From positions 1 through 64,000 of the forward strand of contig RPFO01001109.1 in assembly GCA_009746045.1 (NCBI GenBank): 64,000 bases of DNA, in the 5' to 3' direction. Both the position numbers and the translations under genes were made by a program. Source of the stretch: Mesostigma viride. Taxonomy: Eukaryota > Streptophyta > Mesostigmatophyceae > Mesostigmatales > Mesostigmataceae. The notes beneath the pieces are model-generated. The model was given only the letters and a program-made list of their open reading frames with translations. It was not told the origin of the DNA and made no database searches. Below, in pieces: positions 1 to 11,442 of the stretch (positions are counted from its first letter, which is position 1; each line of letters opens with the position of its first letter).

Positions 1-831
1 TGGATGGATGGCGCTTATTATCGAAGTCCTAGTGACAGGGGTATGTGGGCACCACGGCCCGAATCTGGGGTACTGTGAATGCCTCCCACCGGCTTGGGGG
101 TGTCACACGCGGAGCCCCCACTGGCTTGGGGGTGGTCTCCTTCATTACTAATTGCCACCTATCCTTGCGAACAATTGGCCCCCAGATTACAGACACATCG
201 ATGGATTACGACACTACTTTGCAATACTCGTCGCAAATGAGGACGTCTTGAAGTCACATGTGACGGGATGGGCCGCGGCAACAGGGGTTATAATTTTGCT
301 GCTGTTGTTCGAAGGGGCGCACTTTGACATGTATTTTCTACACTTTGACATGTATGCTCGGTTTCTTTCAAAGCACACCTAGTCAATGTTTGCGGTGCAT
401 GGTTCACGCACGAGATGAAGGAGCAAGAGGTGGCCCGGAACGAGGGTGAGTAAAGGTGAGTCGTTTTTTTGTTGAATTGAGGGAATTACTATTCTATGCG
501 GTCAAGATAGAGCCATCAGGTTTCTTCCTAGTATTCTGATCCTAGTATTGTTGGTGATGGTTGTTGTGAAGCCTCTTTTTGCAGCGCGACCTTGATTTTA
601 TTATTTAAGTTATGTAAATGATATAGGCAACGGACGAACTGAAGTGCACGCGATAGCAGGAACGGTAGTAGTTGAAAGACTTCGACAATTTCCGTCATCA
701 GGTTGTCCCCGCACCTTTTTGTAGGCACATTGCCTTGTCAATTAGTACATGCAAATATATATACGATTCCATCAAAATACGATCAGAATATATACGATTC
801 CATCAAACTTTTTTTAGAGTTTGTTGATTCC
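1..831. other. No recognisable gene
   Basis: I see no supported coding region here. The only structure is a short direct repeat (ATATATACGATTCCATCAAA at about 757-776 and 788-807), followed by a T-rich stretch. It could be the scar of an excised or truncated insertion, but nothing proves that. Confidence 0.4.
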
Positions 832-1372
832 CTGAATTGATAGTAAAAAGCTGCTAGCAGGCCATGGAGACGAATTGTATTAGTGCAGGCCACGCACGAA
901 TTTTGAAGTGGCCCGCCGAGCGGCTGTACAATTTTTCCCAGTGAGCGCGCTGCCAAGTGTACTTGTGGGCAAATTTTTAAGTGCCCCGTCACTTCGAGGT
1001 ATTAAAAAATTAGGCTACGGTACGAATTCAGCGAATTTCAGAGAATTTTCAGTCGAACGAAAGGAAGTGACGCCAACTGCCAAAAAGTTTCTGTTACGAA
1101 TTTTCTAGTCCAACACTTGGCGCAAAAGGAAGTGACGGCCAAAACGTTTCCGCTACAAAAATTTCAGTCCCTGAGGCATGGGACAAAGTGCACGCGACAG
1201 CAGGAAAAGGTCAAGTTAAATAAAACTGGCGCAAAGTCCGGCCGGCGGAAAATTCGCTCGGCTGCAAAAAATTCGGCAAGAATTTCGGCGCAATGTCCGG
1301 TTTTCGGACGATTGAAACTAGCGTTTTTTTCTTGCAAAAATCTACCCCATTCCGCGTGGGACCACCCACATG
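832..1372 (+). repeat. R1 dispersed repeat, copy 1
   Basis: This segment shares long blocks with 27277-27605 (opposite strand) and with 57640-57770. Shared landmarks, in order, are AAGCTGCTAGCAGGCCA, a GGACAAAGTGCACGC block, several TTCGGCGCAA motifs, CGGACGATTGAAA, a T-rich GCGTTTTTTTCTTGC block, and the end CCCCATTCCGCGTGGGACC. It encodes nothing recognisable. Its right end falls inside the integrase C-terminal region of the gypsy element, so it either inserted there or marks a recombination that removed the 3' end of that element. It may be a fragment of a non-autonomous transposon. Three copies in 64 kb suggest a common family. Confidence 0.7.
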
Positions 1373-4190
1373 ACGTCATCAAACTTGGTGAGAACCTTGT
1401 AGGGGCCCAGGAACATGGGACGAAGCTTAGTCTTCAGCTCCTTCTCCACCTTGTGTGAGAATCGTCCGATCTGTGGGCCCTCCACCAGGACCCAATCGCC
1501 CACTTCAATGGACGGCGCCCGGTTATCCCGCTTGCCGGCCGTCCTCTCCAGATACCGCTCGGTCGCGGCACGGTAGCCCTGGACTGCACTGTTATGAGCC
1601 TGGTGCATCCGCTGCAGCAAGCGATCAACCCCCTGGCGTGTGTCCAGCTTGACCTGATCCTCTCCCCGTTCGGGGCTCATAAGCAGGTCGGGAGGCGTGA
1701 GAGGGTGCCTGCCAGAGTTGAGGAAAAAGGGGTAAATCCGTGGGCGGCCTGGGGAGCATTGTTCAGGGAGAACTCCACCAAGCCCAGAAGCTCCTCCCAA
1801 TTGCTGCCCACCGCGTCGGTGTAGTGTCGCATGGTCTCCTGCACTGTGCGGTTCAACCGCTCCACCAGATGTGACGACGAACTGTGGTATGCCGTGCCCA
1901 GCGACACCTTGGTGCCCAGCCGTTCGAAGAACTCCTGCCAGAATTTGGCCGTGAAGAGCTTGTCGCGGTCGGAGATGAACTGTCGGCTGAGCCCATGGAA
2001 CCGGAACACGTGCGTCAGGTATATCTTGGCGCACTCCTCTGCAGTGAGGTCGGCCGGACACGGGGCCAGGTGACACATGCGCGTCAGGCGGTCCACGAAC
2101 ACCAGAACCATGCTGTTGCCGCTCTTCGCCTTCTTGAACGGGCCGATGAAGTCCATCATGATAGAATCCCAAGGACCCATCGGATCAGGTAACGTCTTGG
2201 GGACGGCTTGCGAGCCCGTGTTCCTGGACTTCATGATCTGGCACGAGGGGCACTGGCGCACATATGTCTCAATATACTCCTTCATCCCTGGCCAGTAGAA
2301 ATGTTTGCGGGCCCGAGGATAGAGACGGTGGCTTCCTTGATGTCCGCCTAGAAGCGAGTCGTGGAACTCGTGAAGCAAGGCGGCTCTACAAAGCTCCGGG
2401 ACATACAGCCGCCATTCCTCCGGCTGGATACTCACGAACAGGCGTCCATCCTGGAACTTGCAAGGGTAGGCACCCATCGCTGGGGATGCGCCCGGATGGC
2501 TTCAAGCGCCGCTTCCTCCGTGACCGTGAAACGACTGATCATCGTCTCCAGGTCCGACGTGACTGTGAACGCGTCCGCGGCCGGTTCTGGCTCCGCACCC
2601 GTCTGGTTGACGAATTCGGAGAAGACTGTGGGCGGGCCGATCGGCTGAAGCTGAAAAATTCCCTGGGGCGGCACCACATGGCTAAGGGGCATGCGCATAT
2701 GCGATCCCTCCCCCTCCCCGGGGGTATCCACGTCCTCGTGGGCATGCGCCTCCTCCAAGAGAGGTGACAAGTCATCACTGGTGGTGTGTCCCAGATGAAA
2801 CAGGTGGCGGGCCCGGGGAGACCGTGGCTCCGCGCCGTAGGCGGTCCCCGGGGCGGCCACTGGTACGCAAGTGGTATGAAGCACATCCATGTCCTCGTAG
2901 AACCAATAGTCCGCCCGTCGCGAAAGGGCGTCTGGCACCACGTTGTCTGCGCCCTTGACGTATTGGATCTTGAATGGCGCAAACTGTGACAAGTACTCCA
3001 TCCACCGCGCTTGGCGGGGCGTCAGGTTGGGCTGCACCAGGAGGTGGGTGAGCGGCCGGTGGTCGGTGTGGATCACCAGGCGGTGGGGGTCGAGATCCCC
3101 CTGCTCACTAATGGCCACCGAAAACTGGGCCCCCAGAAGATGATGACGCCACGTGTGGCAGCTGTAGACTACTGCCAGAAGCTCCTGCTGATGCACTGGG
3201 TAATTCCGCTCCGCCGGAATCATTGTGCGTGAGATATACTCGATGGGCTGAAGACCCTTGCCTTGGTCCTGCAAGAGGACACCCCCGATGGCCACCTTGC
3301 TGGCGTCCGTAGCCACGACGAAAGGAAGGGCCGGGTCCGGCAGGATAAGGACTGGTGCTGTGGTGAGGTGGCGCTTAAGCGCCTCAAAAGCCTGTTGGCA
3401 CTGTTCAGCCCAGAGGAACGGGGTACCCTTCTTGAGAAGAGCGTTGATCGGAGCGGCGATGGTGGCGAACCGCGGGATGAACCGTCGGTAGTAAGATGCC
3501 AATCCCAGGAAGCTGCGCACCCCCTTCACGTCCGTAGGGACAGGCCATTGCTGGACGGACTCGATCTTCTCTGGGTCGGTCGCGATGCCGTCTGCTGACA
3601 AGGTATGGCCCAGAAACGGCACGCAGCGGCCGGCGCGCACCTTGGCTTTCCGCGCCGAAAGGTGCTCATCCTCCATGATCTGCAGCACGGCGTCCACATC
3701 CTCTAGGTGCTCCTCGAACGTCTTGGAGTACACCAGGATGTCGTCCAGATACGCCAGCGCGCACGTGCGCTTGTAGGTCCAGGGCGGGCGCGCCCCCTTC
3801 TGCGGGTCCGCCAGGTCCTGGGAGACCTGCGGCAAGTGGGCTGTGCCCATCACCGGACGGAGGATATCATTCATCAGCATCTGGAAGGACGCCGGCGAAT
3901 TGCACAGCCCCATTGCAGCCACCCGAAACTGATAGTGACCGAAGGGCGTAGCGAACGCGGTCTTGTGGCAGTCTTCTGGAGCGATGCGCAGCTGCCAAAA
4001 CCGTCCGCACAGTCGATGACGGTGAAACACGTGGCCCCCTGGACACGGTTGAAGATGTCGTCGATCCGCGGTAGGGATACCGGGACTTGACGGTGATGGC
4101 GTTCAGCTTCCGGTAATCCGTCACCAGACGCCACTTGCCTCCTGGCTTGGGAACGAGCAGCACGCCCGCTGAGAAGGGCTGTTGCTGGGT
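1373..4190 (-). pseudogene. Gypsy RT-RNase H-integrase region, frameshifted
   Basis: This is the continuation of the polyprotein: reverse transcriptase (start motif LLVPKPGGKWRLVTDYRKLN, catalytic YLDD near 3730-3755), RNase H (VATDAS, then HTDHRPL and DALSRR), and integrase. The integrase has an HHCC-type zinc region (HEFHDSLLGGHQG to CPSCQ) and its three acidic residues in MMDFIGPF, SDRDKLF and HLVERLN. It copies element RNA into DNA and inserts it. Single-base frame breaks occur near 4190, 4080, 4000, 2470 and 1735, and homology resumes in another frame each time. The reading stops in the integrase tail (GPYKVLTKFDDV), where R1 sequence begins, so any chromodomain is missing. Clustered one-base losses, partly in homopolymers, could be assembly errors rather than decay. 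Family and order are clear. Confidence 0.9.
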
Positions 4191-7085
4191 TCGATGAGCC
4201 CCGCGTCGAGCAGTGAAATGAGGATCTTCTTGAGCTCCACCAGCTCGACTGGGCCCATGCGGTACATGGGAGACACGGTAGGACCGGAACCCTCCTGGAG
4301 CTGGACACGATGCAACACCGATCGATTGGGAGGGAACTGGGGGGTGCGGTCCGCAAAAAGGGTAGTGCGCTTCTCCAGGACGGCATTGAACCGCGCCAGC
4401 TCATCCGGTGTGAATCCGGCACCGATCTCGTTAAGCAGAGCCTGAGTGCTATCCAGGTCTATGCGATACATCGCGTACTCCTTGCCCTTCCGAAGCTGGC
4501 GCGCCAGCGTCTTGCTGCTCATCAGGATCTGGGACGCTGGTCGAGGCCCGTCCGCCGAGCGCTCGTGTGTAATGTTATGGACCTCCGCGGCCTGTGCCCT
4601 ATACTCGCTGTCAGGGCACCAGAATGAACCATCCGGAAACCAAACTACCCGCCGGCGCACACTGATGTCCACATCCTGCTTGTCCAGCCAGTCCACGCCA
4701 ATGATGATGTCGGCAGCGCCCAGCGGCGCAATAGTCGCCACCAGGTCCACCGGCGTGCCCTGCAGCACACCCTTAATGTCTGCTAGGCCCGGCGATTGGT
4801 GTCGCCGACCGTCTGAGTAGGTGACATAGACTGCCGTGGTGTGAGGCCGGGGTACCAGGCCCAGCCGACGCACCAGGGCCTCGTTGATGAAGGACGTGGA
4901 GGCGCCGGTGTCGACCAGGAACTTCACGTCCATGATCGTTTTCTCCTTCAAATACGGATCAAGGACGGTGGGAGGGACCAATAACCCTCCGCTGAAAAGA
5001 AACAGATGCCGCGAATCTCCCTGAGATGCACGCGCCGCCGGTTGGGAGGGCGCGTCTGCGGCCACGTTATTAACATCTACCTCTACTCTAGTTGACTCCG
5101 CGTCTGGGCTACCATCTGATTTTTCTATCCTATCCCCTACCCCGGGACCCAAGCCCATGGGCAGGGCTACTACTCCCGAGGAGCGGTGGGACGGGAGGCC
5201 GCCTCGCCCGACCACCCGCCCTCTTCCCCCCCTCCTCCTCTTCGTCAGCCCCCCCTCCTCATCGTCGTACTCGTAGCCAGCCACTGCCTGCGTTTGGCCT
5301 GAAGAGGAGGACTGTCGCCGCGCCTCCATCTCGTTGACCGCACGCAACACACCCTTGGTAGAGCTGGTCGCGGGTGGTCGCGGCTGCTGGTACTGCGTCG
5401 GGGCCTGTCTGGCGTGCTGCAGGCGAGCCGCACGCTCACCCGCGTTGCGGGGTCGATCCCGAGGACCGGAGGAGTCGGGGCGGCTGCCGAAGGCCGGGCC
5501 GGAGAAACGAACACTGGGTGTCCCCTCTCCTGTCCCACGACTGGCGTTCTTGCCCCGGAGCTTGGGGCAGTCGCGCTTGAGGTGCCCCACCTCGCTGCAC
5601 ATGAAACAGCGCGCCTTGCTAGCGTCGATCGCGTTGACGCCAGGATCAGTGTAGCCCTCGTCAGGGTCGTCGAGGTACTCGTCCTCCTCCTCGCCGGCGA
5701 AATCAGTGGAGTACATCTGGTTCACCCGTCGCGGGGGAGTAGGTCTGAAGAAACGGCGCACTGATGGGGCACGCCCGCGAGCCACTACGTCGGCCACCTG
5801 TAGGAGATACCTCTGGATATTCAAGATGTCCCACTCTTCCCAAGGGACATCGGCATAGTGCTTGAATACCTCATCCTGCAGCTCAGGACAGAGTGCCTCG
5901 ATGAACCTGCTCTTGTACTCGTACCAGGTCATGTCAGCCAGGTAGGCGGCGCTGGACTCGAACTTAGACAGAAACTCGCGATATGGGGTGGTCCCCTGGC
6001 GCAGCTTGCTGAAGGCCATCCGCTCGTGGAGTGTAGCATCTGGGGGCACCAGCTTGCGACGCACGCGGTCCATCAGTTCCGCCAAGGTTTGCGGGTATGA
6101 CTGGGACGCGATGCTCTCACAGTTCAAGATGCTTATCACCGAGGGGTCCATACAGGAGTTAATCACCAGATCAATCAGATCACTGGTGGCCAGCTGCCAG
6201 TTGTGATGATTGCGCCAGATGGTATACTGTCGTCGCCACATGCGTCCCCATTCCTCTACCTCGCGCGGTTTCATGTCCGCGTGCAGCTTGGGTACATTCT
6301 TGAAATTGGGCATCGGTGGGGCCTTTACTGCGGCGGTGACAGGCCCACCGACGTCTACGTGGGGGATATCGCCGAAGTCGGGGGGCTGCGACCGGGGGAG
6401 AGGGCTGGATCTGGGCGGCGTACCATGAGTCCGCCGCACCTGGACGGACGAGGGGTGTTCGTATCCCGGGTCATCCAATGCCACCCTGCTGAAACTGAAG
6501 TTGCCAGCAGGCGCAGGCGAGGGGACCGCGCTTTGGTTAAGCACCCGTGGACGCTGCGGTTGAGAAGCCGGGCGCTGGACTGGCGTGTGAGTCTCCTCGT
6601 CTCTGGTGGTGACACTGCTCCTGGTCTCCCCTGGGCTGGTCCGAGGTCTATGAGTACCAACAGGCGGGCCCTGCGTGACAGTTCCCTCGTCCGTCTCGTT
6701 AGTTCCTTCCAGGTCATCGAACTCGCCATCTGCCCCTGGGGCCTCCCCTTCCTCGTCCGAATACCATAACGCCGTGGGTAACAGGGACGTGCTGCCGAAG
6801 GACACCCTGCGTCTGCCCCGGTGCGGGGGACCCGGTGGAGGTCCCTGGGGCCGCCCCCGACCTGCCCAAGGATGCGTTGGTCGCCCGGTGACTGGCTGCT
6901 GCTGGCGGTAGTGCAGGGTATCTCCATTCTCGTCTCCCCGCTGCTCTGGATCCGGTGGTAGCCATTGTGGTCTCGTCTGGGGTTGTTGCTGCTGCGTCCG
7001 GGGTTGCTGCTGTTGCCATTGCTGCTGTGGTGACCGTTGCTGCTGCTGATGCTGCTGCTGCTGTTGCTGCTGCTGCGGTTGCTGC

Positions 7086-7117
<32 letters not shown>

Positions 7118-7474
7118 TTGCTGCTGCTGCTGTTGCTGCTGCTGCTGTTGCTGCTGCTGCCGTTGCTGCTGCTGCGAGTACTCTTGGAGTCTCTCTCGGT
7201 CGTTCCTGTCATCTCCCTGCCTGGGTAAGGCGTCTATATTGTCCCCATCCGCTGGGAACCTAGGGTTCTGATCTCTGGATCGTGGGGAGCCTTCCGCAGG
7301 TCTCTCCATGACCTCACCTGTATCTGTCCCTGCTTGGACGTGCAGTGGTACCTCTATACCCTCTGTACCGTGCTCGTGGTTGTCTACCGGTTCTATCTCT
7401 GTATTCTCTAGATCTCGTTCTCTAATCTCTTCCTCTGTATCTCTGGCGTTCCTTGTTTGGGACCGTGTGGGCAT
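4191..7474 (-). CDS. Gypsy Gag-protease polyprotein (N-terminal part of pol)
   Basis: About 1090 residues are open in one frame. Residues 101 to about 165 are glutamine-rich, encoded by a CAG/CAA repeat. A capsid-like helical region follows (from about MPNFKNVPKLHADMKPRE to QVADVVARG). Next comes a CCHC zinc knuckle (CFMCSEVGHLKRDC, residues about 623-636; 5568-5608) and an aspartic protease with the active-site motif VDTGAS (residues about 853-858; 4899-4916) and GVDWL further on. The frame then enters the start of reverse transcriptase and breaks near 4190. Gag packages the element RNA and the protease processes the polyprotein. The start codon at 7474 is the first in-frame ATG, 132 bases after the upstream ORF. 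No frame break is visible in this portion, unlike the rest of pol. Confidence 0.85.
6975..7175. repeat. CAG/CTG trinucleotide tract
   Basis: An interrupted (CTG/TTG)n run on the plus strand encodes the polyglutamine segment of Gag on the minus strand. The opposite-strand reading frames of leucine or alanine are artefacts. The length probably varies between copies. Confidence 0.85.
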
Positions 7475-7606
7475 GGTGCTCGTACCGGTATCTTACACTG
7501 CAGGCAACACCTCCCCAGGAAGGAAGAGAGAGAAAGAGAGAGAGCAACCACGTGCTATAGAGCTATAACTATAGAACCTAATACTACTCCCTAGTACTGG
7601 TCTCCT

Positions 7607-7945
7607 CTACTGCTTGCTAGGGCCAATGGTCAGCTGAGAGAAAGTCACTGTAACTGCTGTCCCCTCCCCCTGACTGCTGAGTGTGGGTGGCTTGGAGCAT
7701 TCACGTGTGGTGTGCATCCCCTCAGGCAATGGCATGTGTTCCCTAACAAACCTATCTGCATCTGTAATGTTATCAAACCCTTTCCACTTAGCACTAGAGC
7801 CTTGGGACAATATCTTATCTTTAATATGCTCCTCACACGTCTTCCAGCTGTAGAATATAGCAGGCCTACCCTTATCCCCGTCGTGAGCTACTGCGTAGTA
7901 AGGAAATCCAGACTGTCCACCCTTGTTTATTTTACGTCGTGGCAT
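7607..7945 (-). CDS. Small ORF with RNase H1 N-terminal / caulimovirus viroplasmin-like domain
   Basis: 112 residues beginning MPRRKINKGG. Residues about 14-72 fit the small domain found at the N-terminus of eukaryotic RNase H1 and in the caulimovirus viroplasmin protein. The pattern is YYAVAHDG, then IFYSWKTCEEHIKDK, then AKWKGFDNITDADRFVREHMP. In that family the domain binds RNA/DNA hybrid or double-stranded RNA. Here it stands alone, without an RNase H catalytic domain, and is followed by a low-complexity tail. It lies on the coding strand of the gypsy element between the candidate 5' LTR and gag, so it is probably an accessory ORF of the element, possibly assisting reverse transcription. 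Independent insertion of a host fragment is the alternative. The domain call rests on pattern recognition only. Confidence 0.65.
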   Translation of the reverse strand: MPRRKINKGGQSGFPYYAVAHDGDKGRPAIFYSWKTCEEHIKDKILSQGSSAKWKGFDNITDADRFVREHMPLPEGMHTTRECSKPPTLSSQGEGTAVTVTFSQLTIGPSKQ

Positions 7946-8020
7946 GTTACATCATAGTCTGGCAGCGGCTTGCAAGCAAGAGAGAAAGGGGAAACCCAGG
8001 CTACCTCTAATGCAGTGACC

Positions 8021-10116
8021 TTAACCCTTAAATGGTGCTCGCGCCTATTTGTAGGCGCGAGTTGAACTCGCGCCTACAAATAGGCGCGAGATGGGAAGCG
8101 GCGCGGCGCGAATGCCAGTAGACATTTCCGTGATATTTTTAGGTCTGCTGCTAGAGCTAGATGTGCTCTACGCCCTGATACCGGACATCACTATGTTTCG
8201 ACCAAGTCTACAGGGACTAATTAACGGTTACAGTACAGGGGGTACCCAGGTCCACCGGGACGAAAGTGAATGTAAAATAATTACGAACATGCATATTCGA
8301 GGCTATGGCGGTGCAGAAAACTGATTGGTGTAGGAGCATCGATGCATGGATTCGTTCCAAATTTTGTAGGCATTATTTATGCGTTATAAAGATGCTGTAG
8401 CCGCAGTCGCGCAACATTTACTGAGGTGCGCAATCATCTCGGTCTGGGTTTTACTGCGTCAACGCGTGTTTATTGTGACGGGAGTGACAATGAAGCTAGC
8501 ACTTGTTATCGGCGGCTTTATAATTGAATATTTCGCATCGAGTAAATTTGTTACGATGTATTTCGAATATTTCATTAGTGTCGTGGGCCAGGAAAGTCTT
8601 GACGCATCGGCCCTGTCGTCAGCTTGCTAGCTGTCCTTGAGCCTTTTTTTTGCGGTTTCGACCTGGCGTAGTTTAGTGTCCCTGCGGTTACCGTCGACAA
8701 GATAAAGTCGTCGTATCACTCGGTAAGTAATCTCGGACTCATTGTTGAAGGTTTGGGATGTCAAAGTTGCTTCGTTACTACTTTTCTGTAATGGTTTGTG
8801 GTGGTGGTTGCGCACAGCCATTACGGTCAGATTTTCATCAGTTTTGTGCATGATTGGCTGCGTCTGCACCAAATATACTAGAATAATGATTGGTGTTACA
8901 TGTAAATAAGTTCTATATGGTATCATGATGGTTTCTATAGCCTAAATCCTTAAGAATAGATGGTATCCTGGCCTGTTTTTGGTTAGCCTTTTAGCTTTGT
9001 TAGTATTGCTGTTGTGCAGTCACCCCATCTGTCTTCATGTAACACCTGTGGAGGTCCCAGTGCCCTGCTTGCATTCAAAAGAAGGTCCATGAGTTGTCTC
9101 TGTGTCATTTCATCTCAGGCAAGCATATGGAGGTCATTTTTTATGTTGTGGATGCATGGGCTACGTAGCCCCTTGCACACGTGCATTTGGGCCTTGGCAC
9201 AGTGGTATACCTGCTAGTAGAGCTTGGTAGCCACCACATGGTGACGTTTTCTTTAGAACAACATGAGGCATAGTTTAAGCTGTGTGTTAGTGATCATTTT
9301 GAGCATTACCCGGCCATTCAAAAGCACCATTGTGCACGCCTCATACCATTGTAATGCCACTTAGTGCCGCATGTCGCCCCGTAGCCAGTTAACAGCTGAA
9401 ATGATGAAGCCCAGCATATAAGGAGCTCCAGTTAGCATTTCCAATGATCTAGGCTTACTTTTACTTATTTAGTGTAGCACTGACATGTGAGAAAAACTGT
9501 GCATGTGGTAGGCTTGTGTGGTGGGTAGTCATTGGCCTTACCATGCCATGATACGCGCGAATGTGACTGTGCACTGGCATGGCTACCTATGTTTAATCGC
9601 TGTTATGGATGTTCTGTATGCTGGAATTGATGAAATAATGCATGTTTGATCATTTATGATGTTTTATGATGCTACGGACTGAGGCGCCTGCCTTGTAATG
9701 CTAGCAAATGTCACCAGCCAAACTGGCTCCTATTTTTAGGCGCGAGTTATTTTTAGATAATGCATCTGGGTCCCTGGGACAACCTGTCATGTCAGTGTTC
9801 AGAAGCCATGCCTGGCTACCCAAGCAACTGCCTTTAAAATGTTGGGAGCAACGGAACTGTTTTCAGGTGTAATAATGCATTATACATGAGTGTTTTTCTC
9901 GCACTCGCGCACCCCCCTGAGGGTGGTGCTATATTTAGCACCCATAGGACATTGCAACATGACCAATGACATGACCCCCAAGTAAGTCCCTATATGTGTG
10001 TGCTTTGGTCCCAGTATGGACCCTAAATTGTTTTTAGGTTAGGTTGTGGACATTACCATGCAAGGTGCAACTGGAGCCTATTTTTAGGCGCGAGTTGGAC
10101 ACCATTTAAGGGTTAA
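8021..10116. mobile_element. Non-autonomous TTAA-type (piggyBac-like) DNA transposon, copy 1
   Basis: The element is flanked by TTAA on both sides (8021-8024 and 10113-10116). It has perfect 13-bp terminal inverted repeats, CCCTTAAATGGTG (8025-8037) and CACCATTTAAGGG (10100-10112). TTAA target duplications and termini starting CCC are hallmarks of piggyBac transposons. About 2088 bp lie between the flanks and contain no transposase-sized ORF, so mobility would need a transposase supplied elsewhere. Subterminal GGCGCGAG motifs occur at both ends. It is inserted in the leader of the gypsy element and is therefore younger. A relative of almost equal length in opposite orientation lies at 58245-60332. 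Confidence 0.85.
8038..8090. repeat. 53-bp subterminal palindrome of TTAA transposon copy 1
   Basis: CTCGCGCCTATTTGTAGGCG and its extension form one hairpin, repeated after a TTGAA spacer as the inverted form, giving a nested, almost perfect palindrome. The motif TATTTTTAGGCGCGAG recurs near 9732 and at 10080-10095 close to the other end. Such subterminal repeats are typical transposase-binding sites, which is inference here. Confidence 0.75.
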
Positions 10117-10783
10117 ACAAACGAGGAGAGGGAGCACGGAGTATATCACAGCACACGCCCGAGCCTTCCGCAGGAACGGGCTATACGCACACACGGAGGT
10201 AAACACCGTCAACACAGTCGGCAACAGCCAGACGGTATCCACCCCCACGACCCCTTGCAGGTCAAACAACGAATGTCCGTCTCCGCGACGTCCATGGGCA
10301 CCAACAACATTTACAACCTATAGAGGCACAACATATAACATAAACCCCCTGCGCGCGCGTTCCCGGATAGAGAGCAAGCTCGCCAGCTAGCCTTCAGCAG
10401 GCATAGCTTTGTAAAGAAAGAATTCTAACTAGGGGACGTACCATCTTCGATGACGTTAATCCCTCCTGAACTGGCCGCCACCCGGTGTCGTTGAAGGCAA
10501 GCCCTGGCCGCCACTAGGTGTCGTTGAAAACAGGAGGGCTGAACGCTATAGTTGACAGCACCTCACCACAGGACTATTGCTAGCCCCGCCGAGTATCCCA
10601 GACTGGCCGCTTGCTGCTAGGTCGTCGTTGAATCCCTTTACGGGCTGGCCGCCGGCCTGACAGCAATCGTTGAATTCCGGAACCTCTACCTACGCCAAGC
10701 TTCGTCTTGGTATCCTAATTGGCTCACTAACCCTCTCCGCGAGAGTTAGCTAACCTTTCCAGCACATTTCCTCCGATAACCAG
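10117..10783 (-). other. Gypsy leader with short degenerate repeats
   Basis: Non-coding sequence lies between the candidate 5' LTR and the inserted DNA transposon. Four degenerate units of the form CTGGCCGC followed within about 25 bases by TCGTTGAA begin near 10471, 10504, 10603 and 10644. Directly inside the LTR edge, the minus strand starts CTGGTTATCGGAGG, which partly resembles a primer-binding site for initiator tRNA-Met. No gene is seen. Confidence 0.5.
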
Positions 10784-11371
10784 TGTTACGTCCCTGCCCA
10801 GACTCACCTAGCTAGCCTGAGCTACGTAGCAAAAGACCCTTCTTGCCGGAATTAGGAATAATTCAAGATAGCCTAAAGTAGGTTGCGCTTCACGACGTGA
10901 GTCGTGAGATATCTGGCATCACGGCTTAATGCCAAGCTAATTAGTTCACACTTATAATGGCTAGCAATACCAATTACAAATGGATAATGCCCCGGGCTCA
11001 ATGTGTAGGCGTATTCGCACTTATCATTCATTAAACCAAGAGGACGAGACTCTCGTCCTTGGACCAATTTAACCTAGGTTGGTTGCGGCGCAGATACACG
11101 CCAATTTCCTTAGAACAATCCGAGTCACTCATTCCACGTAGGATCCGGGCCGACATCGACCCTCAACTATAGGATCCACGCCTAGAACCACTGACAGACT
11201 CAGAACCGGCGCGGCGCCACAGCGCCGGCCCCTAAAAGGACAACCTAGGACCAAAATAACTAGTCCAATTCACACAATAGCCAAGGTCCGTAAAACCCAA
11301 GTTCAATAGACCAAACAGCCTTAGTAATTTATTCCATTGTTACGTCCAGCCAAAAGGGCAGGGACGTAACA
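10784..11371 (-). repeat. Candidate 5' LTR of the gypsy element (588 bp)
   Basis: The segment begins and ends with the same 16-bp sequence in inverted orientation, TGTTACGTCCCTGCCC, giving the TG...CA ends expected of an LTR. It lies at the expected position upstream of the leader and next to a plausible primer-binding site. No second copy exists in the window because the 3' end is lost, so this cannot be confirmed by LTR pairing. The alternative is a short inverted-repeat transposon, but no convincing target duplication flanks it. Confidence 0.55.
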
Positions 11372-11442
11372 CCAAGTGGCCAAGCAGTAATTAAAGCAAT
11401 ATAAGCTACTGAACAAGAAAGGAAAGTGCCAAGTGTTACCAC

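Larger units (their letters stand above)
1373..11371 (-). mobile_element. Ty3/gypsy LTR retrotransposon, 3'-truncated
   Basis: On the minus strand the element reads: candidate 5' LTR (11371-10784), leader, small upstream ORF (7945-7607), Gag-protease (7474 downward), reverse transcriptase, RNase H and integrase. The order PR-RT-RH-IN identifies gypsy/Metaviridae. It ends inside the integrase C-terminal region at about 1373, where R1 sequence begins, so no 3' LTR is present and age cannot be estimated from LTR divergence. A 2.1-kb TTAA-type transposon sits in the leader. At least five single-base frame breaks interrupt pol. Confidence 0.85.

Noticed and set aside
1455..4090. Plus-strand ORFs opposite gypsy pol
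   Set aside because: Antisense to unmistakable RT, RNase H and integrase motifs.
6955..7263. Plus-strand alanine/leucine-rich frames opposite the Gag polyglutamine tract
   Set aside because: They are shadows of the CAG repeat encoding polyglutamine on the minus strand, which belongs to a recognisable Gag.
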